From positions 3,787-52,268 of the forward strand of contig PBBX01000018.1 in the NCBI GenBank assembly GCA_002716725.1: a stretch of 48,482 nt of DNA. The letters are read 5' to 3'. Below the pieces are notes generated by a model. That model was not told the origin of the DNA. It was given only the letters and a program-made list of their open reading frames with translations, and searched no databases. Position 1 is the stretch's first letter. Each line of letters begins with the position of its first letter. Source of the DNA: a bacterium (GTDB lineage Bacteria > Margulisbacteria > Marinamargulisbacteria > GCA-2716485 > GCA-002719695). Positions 8,912 through 17,654 of this stretch are shown here, one piece after another. Position numbers and translations under genes: made by a program.

Positions 8912-8953
8912 AAATTTATAGCTTTCTTGAAAAAATATAACCCGTCTTGAAAA
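8906..8953 (+). repeat. Three direct repeats TCTTGAAAA at 19-20 bp spacing
   Basis: TCTTGAAAA occurs starting at 8906, 8925 and 8945, about two helical turns apart, in the gap between the FKBP gene and nusA. Each copy contains TTGAAA, close to a -35 hexamer. It may be a protein-binding array or a set of alternative promoters; chance in AT-rich DNA cannot be excluded. Confidence 0.4.
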
Positions 8954-9001
8954 ATCTTACCTGTTACTATATTTTTCATGTAATATTAGTATTTAAGATT
9001 T

Positions 9002-9030
9002 AAGCAAAGCCTTATTATAGGCCTATGCTT
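9002..9030 (+). promoter_or_regulatory. Imperfect hairpin upstream of nusA
   Basis: AAGCA-AA-GCCT and AGGC-CTA-TGCTT form a stem with one internal loop around a TATTAT loop. It lies 48 nt before nusA and just before TATATT/TACAAT (9041-9051), possible -10 boxes. It lacks a T tract, so attenuation or autoregulation of nusA is only a guess. Confidence 0.3.
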
Positions 9031-9077
9031 TAAAAGATGGTATATTACAATTATGTCATAATTATGAGGTTAAATAA

Positions 9078-10469
9078 ATGATTATAGAAAATTTAGATCA
9101 AGTTGCAAATCAAATTGAAAGTGAGCGAGGAATTAAGAAAGAGTTTTTATATGAAGCCCTCGAACAGGCACTAGCATCAGCATGTCGCAAGCATATTGGA
9201 GATGGAAGTCAATTAGAATGCAAACTAGATCCCTCTGCAGGAACAATGCAGTTTTATAGAGTCAAAGAAGTTGTAGATGATATTTTTTCTGAAAGCACTG
9301 AAATATTGATTAATGAAGCCAAAAAGATCAATAAAAAAGCAGACATTGGAGATGAAGTTAGTGTTGAGTTTATTCCTACTGATTTTGGTAGAATAGCAGC
9401 TCAAATAGCAAAACAAGTAATTACACAGCGTTTAAGAGAAGCCGAAAGAGATTCCGTTTATGAAGAATTTGAATCAAAAGTTGGACATGTTGTCAATGGA
9501 ACCGTCCAGCAAATTGAAAACAAATCATACTTAATCAATCTTGGAAGAACGGAGTCTATCTTAGGTTATCATGACCAAATTCCTGGAGAAAAATTTGAAC
9601 TAAATGAAATCATTCGCGTTTATGTTACCAATGTTGATAGAAGTAACAAACGAAACATGATATCCATTTCAAGATCTCATTCAGGATTACTACAAGCATT
9701 ATTTGAATCTGAAATTCCCGAAATAGCAGATGGTATTATTGATGTCATGTCAGTGGCAAGAGAACCTGGCATTAGAGCAAAAGTAGCTGTAAAAACAAAC
9801 AATCCTTCTATAGGTGCCGTAGGAACCTGCGTTGGCCAAATGGGCGGTCGCATACAAACTATTATAAAAGAATTAGGAAACGAAAAAATTGATGTATTAG
9901 AATGGCATGAAGATATTAAAGTCTATATAGCAAACTCACTAAAACCCGCCGATATTTCTAATGTACTGCTTACCGATCAAGAAAATAAGCAAGCAACCGT
10001 CGTTGTTGCAAAAGATCAGTTATCGCTAGCTATTGGAAAGGCTGGTGTCAATGTTCGATTATCCGTTAATTTAACAGGATGGAAACTTAACGTAATTAGT
10101 GAAGAAGAATTTAATCAAAATCAAAACTCTTTCCTAGAAAATATAAATACTAATCAAAATACAGATGATAAAGCACTATTAGACGACAAAATCTCTAACT
10201 CTAAATTAGCTCAAGCAATAGCAAATGACGTAAACTTAGAAAAACAAAAACAAATCGAAGTAACAAAAGAAAAATTAAAAGAAAAATTAAAAACTATTTC
10301 AAAACAAGATAAAAACGACATGAAAGTTTCTGTACTCGCTAAACTATTAAACGTTAAAACAGCAGACCTCATTGAAAAAGCCAAAGTAAAAGGCATTGAG
10401 ATTAAAAGCAATCGAAGTATCTTATCCCATGAACAAGTCAAAGAAATAAAAGAGAAGGTATTTATTTGA
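9078..10469 (+). CDS. nusA: Transcription termination/antitermination factor NusA
   Basis: NusA binds RNA polymerase and nascent RNA and controls pausing, termination and antitermination. Domains in order: N-terminal RNAP-binding domain (1-125), S1 domain (about 132-200, VGHVVNGTVQQIENKSYLIN), KH1 (about 225-290, with VGQMGGRIQTI) and KH2 (about 300-350, with LAIGKAGVNVRL). After a low-complexity Lys-rich linker the last 50 residues (about 414-463) form a small domain beginning KVSVLAKLLNVKTADLIEKA. It looks like the IF2 N-terminal (IF2_N) module, and not like E. coli acidic repeats. GAGG lies 8 nt before the ATG. The stop overlaps the infB TTG start. rimP, its usual upstream neighbour, is absent here. 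Confidence 0.95.
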   Translation: MIIENLDQVANQIESERGIKKEFLYEALEQALASACRKHIGDGSQLECKLDPSAGTMQFYRVKEVVDDIFSESTEILINEAKKINKKADIGDEVSVEFIPTDFGRIAAQIAKQVITQRLREAERDSVYEEFESKVGHVVNGTVQQIENKSYLINLGRTESILGYHDQIPGEKFELNEIIRVYVTNVDRSNKRNMISISRSHSGLLQALFESEIPEIADGIIDVMSVAREPGIRAKVAVKTNNPSIGAVGTCVGQMGGRIQTIIKELGNEKIDVLEWHEDIKVYIANSLKPADISNVLLTDQENKQATVVVAKDQLSLAIGKAGVNVRLSVNLTGWKLNVISEEEFNQNQNSFLENINTNQNTDDKALLDDKISNSKLAQAIANDVNLEKQKQIEVTKEKLKEKLKTISKQDKNDMKVSVLAKLLNVKTADLIEKAKVKGIEIKSNRSILSHEQVKEIKEKVFI

Positions 10470-12439
10470 AGGTCCAAGATATTGCAAAAGAATTAAATAT
10501 TGATCTTAATACCTTTCTTAGTTTTTTAAGAGAACAAGGAATTCGTCAAGTAAAACATACTACAAAATTAGACCCAGGAACAACTACAAAAGTAAAAAAA
10601 CAATACAAATTACTTCAAGAAAAAAAGAATTCAGAAAATATAGTTCTACCCGAAAAAACAATATCCTTTAATAAAGAATCTATAAAAGTATCTGAATTAA
10701 CACAAGTATTAGAATTCCCAATGGCTCAAATTATGAAAATTTTTCTACAAAAAGGCTTAATGGTAAACTTAAATTCTGAAATCGATCAAGACACATTAAC
10801 TGAAATCGCAAAAGAACTTAATATTACAGTAGAAATTGAAGATCTAACAGTTGAAAATGAACTCGGCCTTAAAACAAAAGTAATGGAAATTGAATCTGAA
10901 TCAATATCTGAATCAAATAAAACATCCCATATTATAAGACCCCCTGTTATCACCATTATGGGTCACGTTGATCACGGAAAAACATGTTTACTTGATCAAA
11001 TAAGAAAATCAAATATCGTTGATATTGAATCAGGCGGTATTACACAGCATATTGGTGCTTATCAAATCATCCACAATAAAAATAAACTAACATTTTTAGA
11101 TACCCCTGGACACGAAGCATTTACAAGCTTACGAGCTCGAGGTGCTCAAATTACAGATATAGCCATTTTAGTAGTGGCTGCTGATGATGGTGTAAAACCA
11201 CAAACCATTGAAGCCATTAACCACGCCCAAGTTGCAGACGTCCCCATTATTGTTGCTATTAATAAAATTGATAAAACAGATATTGATATTGATAATGTCA
11301 AACAACAGTTAAGCCAACATAATTTATTAGCAGAAGATTGGGGAGGAAAAACAATCATGGTCCCTGTCTCTGCAAAAACAGGAAAAGGCTTAGATTCTTT
11401 ATTAGAAATGATTGAACTTGTAGCAGAGCTACAAGAATTAAAATCAAATCCAAATAGTGCCTGTAAAGCCGTTGTTATAGAATCCAAACTTTCAGCACAA
11501 AAAGGCCCTATAGCAACCGTAATAGTGAAAGCCGGCACTCTAAAAGTAGGGGATCATTTTATTATTGATGATCACTACGGAAAAGTACGCGCTATATTTA
11601 ATGATGCCAATAAACAAATTAAAACATTATACCCTGGAGACCCGGGTGAATTACTAGGGTTTTCTGAAGTTCCTAAACCAGGATCCATCCTAGAAACAAA
11701 AAAATCTGAAAAAGAGTGTAAAAATTATATAGAAAGCAAAGAAAAAAGCACGCTGATTAATAAAAATTTAAGTCAAAAAATGTCCGTTTCTCTTGAAGCG
11801 TTATCCTCTCAAGCAGAAGAAGGAAATTTAAGACAATTAAACTTAATTATAAAAGCAGATGTTCATGGGTCTCTTGAAGCAATAAAAGGATCTATTGAAA
11901 AAATTGAATCAAAAGATATCCCAATAAAAATTATTCACTTTTCAACAGGAAATATAACTGAAAATGACGTATTATTAGCAAAAGCATCGGATGGAATTAT
12001 TTTTGGATTTAATGCAGAACCTTCATCTGAAGCAACACAATGTGCTCAAAAAGAAAAAGTAACGATTAAAACATATTCTATTATCTATCATATTTTAGAT
12101 GACATCCAAAATGTAATAACAGGCTTATATAAAACCGAATTTGAGGAAATTGAGCAATCCCAAATTCTAATAAGAGAAATCTTTAAATTTTCTAAAATCG
12201 GGAAAATTGCTGGATGTCATATTACAAAAGGAAAGGTTGAACGAAATCATAAAATACGTGTAATCAGAGAAGGAAATGAAATTTTTTCTGGAGAAATTGA
12301 ATCATTAAAACGCTTTAAAGAAGATGTAAAAGAAGTTGCCGAAGGCTATGAATGTGGAATTGTATTAAAAGGAATGAATGATTTACAAGTTGATGACATT
12401 ATTATTTCATTTCAGATTAAAGAAAAAAAAGTATTATAA
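10466..12439 (+). CDS. infB: Translation initiation factor IF-2
   Basis: GTPase that delivers initiator tRNA to the 30S subunit and promotes subunit joining. At 657 residues it is on the short side. Two IF2_N modules are present (residues 1-50 and about 70-125). The G domain follows: GHVDHGKT (166-173), DTPGHEAF (about 212), NKID (about 266) and SAKTGKGL. The C-terminal barrels and tRNA-binding domain include ADVHGSLEAI and end at GYECGIVLKGMNDLQ. The start is a TTG inside the nusA stop (TTGA); it is required because the first IF2_N module begins at residue 2 and no nearby ATG exists. Translational coupling to nusA is likely. Confidence 0.96.
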   Translation: MKVQDIAKELNIDLNTFLSFLREQGIRQVKHTTKLDPGTTTKVKKQYKLLQEKKNSENIVLPEKTISFNKESIKVSELTQVLEFPMAQIMKIFLQKGLMVNLNSEIDQDTLTEIAKELNITVEIEDLTVENELGLKTKVMEIESESISESNKTSHIIRPPVITIMGHVDHGKTCLLDQIRKSNIVDIESGGITQHIGAYQIIHNKNKLTFLDTPGHEAFTSLRARGAQITDIAILVVAADDGVKPQTIEAINHAQVADVPIIVAINKIDKTDIDIDNVKQQLSQHNLLAEDWGGKTIMVPVSAKTGKGLDSLLEMIELVAELQELKSNPNSACKAVVIESKLSAQKGPIATVIVKAGTLKVGDHFIIDDHYGKVRAIFNDANKQIKTLYPGDPGELLGFSEVPKPGSILETKKSEKECKNYIESKEKSTLINKNLSQKMSVSLEALSSQAEEGNLRQLNLIIKADVHGSLEAIKGSIEKIESKDIPIKIIHFSTGNITENDVLLAKASDGIIFGFNAEPSSEATQCAQKEKVTIKTYSIIYHILDDIQNVITGLYKTEFEEIEQSQILIREIFKFSKIGKIAGCHITKGKVERNHKIRVIREGNEIFSGEIESLKRFKEDVKEVAEGYECGIVLKGMNDLQVDDIIISFQIKEKKVL

Positions 12440-12775
12440 ATGTCACGCCAAAAAAAAATTTCATCGTTACTCAAAACGGAAATTTCTTTATTATTAATAA
12501 AAAAAATAAATGATGACAGAATAGGCTTTATCAGTATAACAGATATAAAATTATCCAAAGATTTAGCTCATGCGTGGGTATATTACAGCCAAATTGGGAA
12601 TGATAAAGAAAAAGAACGAACTAAAAAAGGCTTAGCATCAGCAACAAAATTTATCCATGCAGAATTATCAAAACTAATTCGTTACATGAGCATCCCAAAA
12701 ATACATTTTCGTTTTGATGAAAGCCTAGAAAAAGGAGTCCATTTAATAAAAAAAATTGATGAGATTAATCAATGA
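12440..12775 (+). CDS. rbfA: Ribosome-binding factor A
   Basis: RbfA assists late 30S maturation by binding the 5' helix region of 16S rRNA. It has 111 residues, the normal length, and one KH-like domain. The pattern is typical: SRQKKISSLLKTEISLLL at the N-terminus, GFISITDIKLSKDLAHAWVY, and the C-terminal IPKIHFRFDESLEKGVHL. The ATG begins on the base after the infB stop, and its own stop overlaps the nrnA start (ATGA), so translation must be coupled. Confidence 0.94.
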   Translation: MSRQKKISSLLKTEISLLLIKKINDDRIGFISITDIKLSKDLAHAWVYYSQIGNDKEKERTKKGLASATKFIHAELSKLIRYMSIPKIHFRFDESLEKGVHLIKKIDEINQ

Positions 12776-13716
12776 AACATAAAGAGTTATATCAACAATT
12801 CAATCATCATATCCAAACTGCCCAAAAAATTCTTATTACCGCACACCAATACCCAGATATCGATGCAATTGGATCCTGTTTAGCCTTAGCTGAAGCCATC
12901 AAAAAAAATAAAACCGTCAAAGTTTGGATTCCTAAAAATGATTCTAAAGAATGGGACTGTTTCCCAAAATTTGATTATATTGAAAAAGACTTTCCAAACA
13001 ACTTTAAATTTGACACATGCATTGTATGTGATTGTTCCAATCTAGAGCGCGTTGATCAATATGAACATATCAGCAATGCCACTCACACATTCACAACCAT
13101 AAATATTGATCATCACTCTGATAACAATTATTTTGGTGATATTAATATTGTAAAAACAATATCATCCGTTGGCGAACTGTTATATGAACTTTTCCAACAT
13201 CTTAATATCCCTATTTCATCACCAATGGCAATATGTTTATATGCAGCCATCAGCTTTGATACTGGCCGATTTGCCTATTCCAATGTAACTGAAAAAACAT
13301 TAGAAACCGCATCTAAATTAGTTAAATTAGGCGCTACCCCCTACGTAATAACACAAGCCATGGAAGAAAATAAATCAGAAAAAGATTTTCAACTGATAAA
13401 AATTGCCATTGATAATCTAGTAATCAATAACGATGCTGGGTTTGCCTACACTACAATCCCCAAAAGAAGCCCTAAAGGAAGTATTAAGATTATTGACTTT
13501 ATTAGACAGTTAAAAGATATAGACCTATTAATCGTCTTTCAAGAACTTCAATCTAAACTTGTAAAAGTAAACTTGCGATCAAAATCTGAAATTAATGTTT
13601 CAAAAATTGCCCAACAGTTTGGAGGAGGCGGTCATGATAAAGCCGCAGGAATCGTATTAAAAAAAGATCTAGAAACCTGTCAAGCCGAACTAATTCAATA
13701 TATTCAATCCCGATAA
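12772..13716 (+). CDS. nrnA: DHH-family oligoribonuclease / pAp phosphatase
   Basis: DHH/DHHA1 phosphoesterase of the NrnA group, which degrades nano-RNAs and dephosphorylates 3'-phosphoadenosine 5'-phosphate. It has 314 residues, typical for the family. Metal-binding motifs are AHQYPDIDAIGS (motif I), CDCSNLERVD (motif II), NIDHHSDN (DHH motif) and FDTGRF. The DHHA1 domain closes with FGGGGHDKAAGI, the substrate-binding glycine loop. The order infB-rbfA-nrnA is widespread in Firmicutes and related groups. It is the last gene of the nusA operon, with no recognisable terminator in the 64 nt before the convergent neighbour. Confidence 0.92.
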   Translation: MKHKELYQQFNHHIQTAQKILITAHQYPDIDAIGSCLALAEAIKKNKTVKVWIPKNDSKEWDCFPKFDYIEKDFPNNFKFDTCIVCDCSNLERVDQYEHISNATHTFTTINIDHHSDNNYFGDINIVKTISSVGELLYELFQHLNIPISSPMAICLYAAISFDTGRFAYSNVTEKTLETASKLVKLGATPYVITQAMEENKSEKDFQLIKIAIDNLVINNDAGFAYTTIPKRSPKGSIKIIDFIRQLKDIDLLIVFQELQSKLVKVNLRSKSEINVSKIAQQFGGGGHDKAAGIVLKKDLETCQAELIQYIQSR

Positions 13717-13780
13717 ATACCATTAATATCCTAACTATTTATAGTCATCCATTACTAAATTTTGATACATCATGTTAAAT

Positions 13781-14947
13781 CTATCTGCACAAACATCCAC
13801 AACTCATAGAGGTTAAACTCATTTGCAAAAATTTCATATCTAAAATACTTGGATTTAACATCTTATATATAGATAAAATATGGTTTTTGAGATCCACAGA
13901 AATACCACTCGCGTGTAAATATTGCTTAAATTCTGAATAATTTATCTGTTTAAATTCAGAAAGCACATCTTGCATTGCCTTAATAACCTGAATTTGATAA
14001 TTTCGATAATTGTCATCCTGTACAGGTACATCAATATTTTCATGATAGTTAAATATAGAAGAAATAGCAGATTGCAGCGTATCATTTAATTGAAAATCAC
14101 CGCTAGATCCATTGATATCAGGCTTACTTAACTCATGAATAATATCCTCCCACCATAGAACAAGCTTAGCTCGTATCTCCTTAGAACAGCTCAGATCATC
14201 ACCATGAGATAAATTACAACTATCACCTTCCCCAACACCTAATTTTTGATCTAATAAAACAATATTGCCGTCTCGATCCACAAGCACATTCCCACTATTT
14301 TGATTAAAAAAGCCCATTAAGCATGAATCTCCCCCCTTACTATATTTCTCCCCAAGCCCATCTCCCGTAGCCAATAGTCTAGAAACCAAATAAGCCCTTA
14401 CTACCTTCCTTAATTTTTTTTCATCAAGCTGCCCCTGACTTAGCCCATCCTGACGTACTAAACACTCTAAGCCCCCAACATAGACACGGTCCATCCATAA
14501 AACTGGTCGCTGTTCTAAAAAATCCCCAATACTTGAACAATCAGTTAAGCCAGATTTCTGAAGTATGTGAAAAACTTGTGTTTTTAGATCCCCGCTTAAA
14601 AGAGTCGCATTAGCAGTATCAACACCCAATAGTTTTAATAATTCTCCCGTATATACTTCATTTAGACTCGTTGCATACACCTCATCGGAGTTAATAACCA
14701 TCCCCTCATCATTTTGCTTATATTTAAAAATCTTCAAACAAAAGTTTTGTTCACCTAATCCAATAAAATAAACATCTGATTCATCCCCTTGTTCAGAACA
14801 AGGCTCAATATATGTAACCTGACATGTTGAAAACAATGAGCTGAGGTCATTAAAAAGAAGATCCCTAGAGCTATGGTTATACCCATTTAGAGAACCTCTG
14901 CTGACATCCCCCATATTAAAAAAACCACATAAAGATATGCCTTGCAA
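13781..14947 (-). CDS. Kinase-like protein of unknown role with an altered catalytic loop and Cys-rich tail
   Basis: Not a recognised named family, but the 388 residues follow a kinase-like plan (PI3/4-kinase or HipA-like). There is a nucleotide-binding Lys (FCLKIFKYK, Lys72), a helix-C type Glu in NEVYTGELLKLLGV (Glu97 or Glu102), then the catalytic-loop equivalent FFNQNSGNVLVDRDGNIVLLDQ (213-234). In active relatives this reads D-R-N/H-x-x-N; here Asn215 takes the place of the Asp, while Asn220 and the metal-binding Asp233 remain. The protein ends SMSCGCLCR. The TTG start at 14947 has AGG upstream; an in-frame ATG at residue 12 is an alternative. It has no operon partners and could be a pseudokinase or a host-directed effector. 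Confidence 0.6.
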   Translation of the reverse strand: MQGISLCGFFNMGDVSRGSLNGYNHSSRDLLFNDLSSLFSTCQVTYIEPCSEQGDESDVYFIGLGEQNFCLKIFKYKQNDEGMVINSDEVYATSLNEVYTGELLKLLGVDTANATLLSGDLKTQVFHILQKSGLTDCSSIGDFLEQRPVLWMDRVYVGGLECLVRQDGLSQGQLDEKKLRKVVRAYLVSRLLATGDGLGEKYSKGGDSCLMGFFNQNSGNVLVDRDGNIVLLDQKLGVGEGDSCNLSHGDDLSCSKEIRAKLVLWWEDIIHELSKPDINGSSGDFQLNDTLQSAISSIFNYHENIDVPVQDDNYRNYQIQVIKAMQDVLSEFKQINYSEFKQYLHASGISVDLKNHILSIYKMLNPSILDMKFLQMSLTSMSCGCLCR

Positions 14948-15094
14948 ATTCTACCTACTATTAAATAAATTTTTTGTTTTATATAGTTATCGAAATAACT
15001 AACAAAAAAATTTCAAATAATACTTAAAAATATTAAATAGAAGATCATGAATCACCCTCCACCTATTTATAAAATGACGAATACAAGCAAAACG

Positions 15095-15694
15095 TCACTT
15101 CAAAGCACGTATTTGACTAATTGGCCAAAATGTAAACAATGCTTTTCCAATAATATCCTTTTCTTTTACAAAACCCCATGCTCGTGAATCTAAGGACATA
15201 GATCGATTATCCCCAAGCATAAAATATGATTTTTCTGGTATTTTTGAAGGCCCATAATAGGTATAATCTTTTCGTATATTAACCCCCACTAAAATCAATT
15301 CTTTACCATTCACATAGACAACCCCTTGCTTAATTTCAATACTATCACCAGGTAATCCAATACAGCGCTTCACATAATCTTTGCCATCTTGATGAGGAGA
15401 CTTAAACACAACAATATCACCACGTTCAGGCGTTTTAAAATAATAAACAAATTTATTAACAAATAATCTATCATTAAATTTACCATCAACGCCTCCAATC
15501 AATGTAGGAATCATAGACCCCGTTGGAACAACAGAAACCTGAATAATATATGTCTTAATTAATAAAGCTAAAATTAATGCAATAACAATAGTTTCAATAA
15601 AATCAATACTATAGAAAAAAAGTTTATTTTTTTCTTTAAAACGATCTTTTAACGACTTATAATTTAAATAACTATTCTTAATTTGATTAATCAC
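15095..15694 (-). CDS. lepB: Signal peptidase I
   Basis: Membrane-bound serine protease that cleaves signal peptides of exported proteins. One transmembrane helix lies at about residues 33-52, followed by the catalytic domain. The dyad is visible: Ser60 in PTGSMIPT and Lys109 in DYVKRCIGLPGD. Box E is present as LGDNRSMSLDSRAWG. At 199 residues it is the compact Gram-positive/cyanobacterial size. The start codon is GTG at 15694. There is no Shine-Dalgarno site, because an extended -10 box ends 7 nt upstream, so the mRNA is predicted to be leaderless. Confidence 0.95.
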   Translation of the reverse strand: MINQIKNSYLNYKSLKDRFKEKNKLFFYSIDFIETIVIALILALLIKTYIIQVSVVPTGSMIPTLIGGVDGKFNDRLFVNKFVYYFKTPERGDIVVFKSPHQDGKDYVKRCIGLPGDSIEIKQGVVYVNGKELILVGVNIRKDYTYYGPSKIPEKSYFMLGDNRSMSLDSRAWGFVKEKDIIGKALFTFWPISQIRALK

Positions 15695-15701
15695 AAAGTA
15701 T

Positions 15702-15710
15702 ATTGTATCA
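15702..15710 (-). promoter_or_regulatory. Extended -10 promoter of lepB (leaderless)
   Basis: On the minus strand TGA-TACAAT is followed by exactly seven bases and then the GTG start. The normal -10 to +1 distance puts the first transcribed base at or next to the start codon. No -35 is evident, consistent with an extended -10 promoter. Confidence 0.6.
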
Positions 15711-15940
15711 AATAAATTTTAGAGCGTATATTAATTTACTCCCTTTTAATATATCATTATAAAACACTCAAAGCTCTACTAAAATCTCGCTAAATATGCC
15801 CCTATTTTTATTTAGACGAGACCATGATATTACCTACGTATTGTCATCAAAATAATATCTTATAAGCACATATATCAGCCTTTATCATAACTTGATGGCA
15901 TCCATCCCCCACACGTGCAAGGTCTTACTATAGCAATCTT

Positions 15941-16303
15941 ATGCTGTTAAAAACGTATTATAAACCACCATATAAATGTTTAAATGATCCCATAATCTAT
16001 GAGGACAATCCTAGTAACCATGTTTTACGAATAAGCCAATTTATAGTAGTACGTAAGTATCGAAGGCTATGATTGATATGAAAGAGCGTGTCTCAACCCA
16101 TTTTTTTGAGATCTCCGTAACCTGATACCGTGGTGATACGATCCTTAAATTGCACATATTTTGTTTGATAAAACAATGTGTTTATGATGGGCCTATAATA
16201 GAGAGACTCATCCGAATAAATCGTTGTTTTAGCGGGTATTGTTGATTGAATGTTTAAAATAAGCGACATAAATTAGTTCTTCTGTAATCAGATCTAAAGC
16301 CAT
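15941..16303 (-). pseudogene. Decayed transposase fragment
   Basis: Minus-strand remnant with at least two frameshifts and one in-frame stop. The first frame from an ATG at 16303 reads MALDLITEELIYVAYF. The next contains KTTIYSDESLYYRPIIN, then a TGA, then DTLFHINHSLRYLRTTI followed by NWLIRKTW. The last frame reads HRLWDHLNIYMVVYNTFL up to the TAA at 15941. The pattern D(E) then N-H-x-x-x-x-L-R then R-K-T-W then H-L-x-x-Y is that of DDE insertion-sequence transposases with the (P/I)NH...SRLVRxxW ending. I could not find clear terminal inverted repeats or a target duplication. The rest of the 709-bp gap (15695-15940 and 16304-16387) shows nothing I recognise. Confidence 0.7.
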
Positions 16304-16387
16304 ATTTTTTTCGAAAAATGGCTGTTAAATAACCTGTGGCTGGCACACTAGCCAACTCAAACCCAATGTTACAAAAACAATAAGAAC

Positions 16388-16396
16388 TGGTATACT
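16388..16396 (+). promoter_or_regulatory. Extended -10 promoter of the GlmU-like gene (leaderless)
   Basis: TGG-TATACT is followed by seven bases and the ATG at 16404, leaving no space for a ribosome binding site. TTACAA at 16369-16374 is a possible weak -35 with a 16-bp spacer. Confidence 0.62.
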
Positions 16397-16403
16397 AATA
16401 TCA

Positions 16404-17654
16404 ATGATCAACTGTTGCATATTTGAAGATGATACCGTTTCTAATTTATTTCCAATAACAGAAACCCGCCCCATTTATGACTGTCAAGTTGGCATGTCTA
16501 CATTATTTGAAAAATTTTATCAATCATTTAAATACAGCAATATAACCTTACATGCTCGAGCATACTTAAAATCAACCTTACAAGAATCCTATAAAAAATT
16601 TCCAATCAATAATATTAATACTGGAAGCCCTTGCTTATTTTATAACGGACGATCCATAATAACCGAAGAGTTAGTTAATAAAATAAAAAAAATTGATCCT
16701 AATCAAAATACCCTATTTACTTATAAAGGAACTATCATAGTAGCCTTTCTTAAAGGGGATCTATTAGAAATAGCCATTCACCTATTAAAAGAATTACCCA
16801 ATAATTCAACCTTCATTAAACAATTACGATCCAAATGCATTGTAACTGAACTAGATGAATGTAATATAGTAAATGCTCCATGGGATTTAATTGAATTCAA
16901 CAAACTATATTTAGAAACTGACTTTAAAAACTCAAAAAAATTAGGCATTATAAAAGGACACCTTAGCCCATTCACATCTGTATATGATGAAAGCAATGTT
17001 TTCATAGATAAAAACTCCTACGTTGAAGATTTTGTTGTAATTGATGCAAGAAAAGGCCCCGTCTACATAGAACAAAATGTCATTATTCATGCACATACTA
17101 GAATAGAAGGCCCTGTTTTTATTGGAAAAAATTCAACCCTATTAGGAGGGCGCATATCAAATTCAACCATAAATCAATTATGTAAAGTTTCAGGAGAAGT
17201 ATCAAACTCCATTATTGAATCTTACTCAAACAAAGCCCATGCTGGATTTTTAGGAGATAGCTATGTAGGCCGCTGGGTTAACTTAGGTGCTGAAACAACC
17301 ACATCAAACTTAAAAAATGATTACTCAGATATTTCAATAAAATTTGAAAAAAACAAAATACAAACAAACAAACAATTTTTAGGAACAATGTTTGGAGATC
17401 ATGTTAAAACAGCCATTGGAACGAAATTAAATTGTGGAACCATTATCCGAACAGGATCTATCATTTTTAATCACACCTTTACAACAAAATATTACCCCCC
17501 ATTTTCATGGGGAACCGCAGATAAAAAAACCTATTTCAAATTAGAAACTTTCTTCTTAGCATTAGAACGCATTATGAAAAGACGTAATATTGAACTAAGT
17601 GATAACTACAAAAATCTTTATATATTTTTACACGAAAACTACACAAAGAAATGA
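16404..17654 (+). CDS. GlmU-like sugar nucleotidyltransferase/acetyltransferase (alternative family)
   Basis: Resembles the alternative GlmU family (TIGR03991 type) predicted to make UDP-GlcNAc from glucosamine-1-phosphate. The N-terminal nucleotidyltransferase-like domain (1-190) lacks the classical LAAGxGTRM loop and instead has LFPITETRPIYDCQVGM, typical of this family. The C-terminal half (about 200-360) is a left-handed beta helix of hexapeptide repeats, with the family signature SYVGRWVNLGAETTTSNLKN. The product would feed murA and murG. The ATG at 16404 sits 7 nt after an extended -10 box. Its stop overlaps pgi (ATGA). The specific reaction is inferred, as some members may act on other sugars. 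Confidence 0.8.
   Translation: MINCCIFEDDTVSNLFPITETRPIYDCQVGMSTLFEKFYQSFKYSNITLHARAYLKSTLQESYKKFPINNINTGSPCLFYNGRSIITEELVNKIKKIDPNQNTLFTYKGTIIVAFLKGDLLEIAIHLLKELPNNSTFIKQLRSKCIVTELDECNIVNAPWDLIEFNKLYLETDFKNSKKLGIIKGHLSPFTSVYDESNVFIDKNSYVEDFVVIDARKGPVYIEQNVIIHAHTRIEGPVFIGKNSTLLGGRISNSTINQLCKVSGEVSNSIIESYSNKAHAGFLGDSYVGRWVNLGAETTTSNLKNDYSDISIKFEKNKIQTNKQFLGTMFGDHVKTAIGTKLNCGTIIRTGSIIFNHTFTTKYYPPFSWGTADKKTYFKLETFFLALERIMKRRNIELSDNYKNLYIFLHENYTKK

Noticed and set aside
11146-11538. 130-codon minus-strand ORF inside infB
   Set aside because: Shadow of the conserved GTPase domain; no independent support.
13781-14947. CLCR at the end of the kinase-like protein as a CaaX box
   Set aside because: Arg is not an accepted X residue and Cys is not aliphatic; I keep only the observation of a Cys-rich tail.
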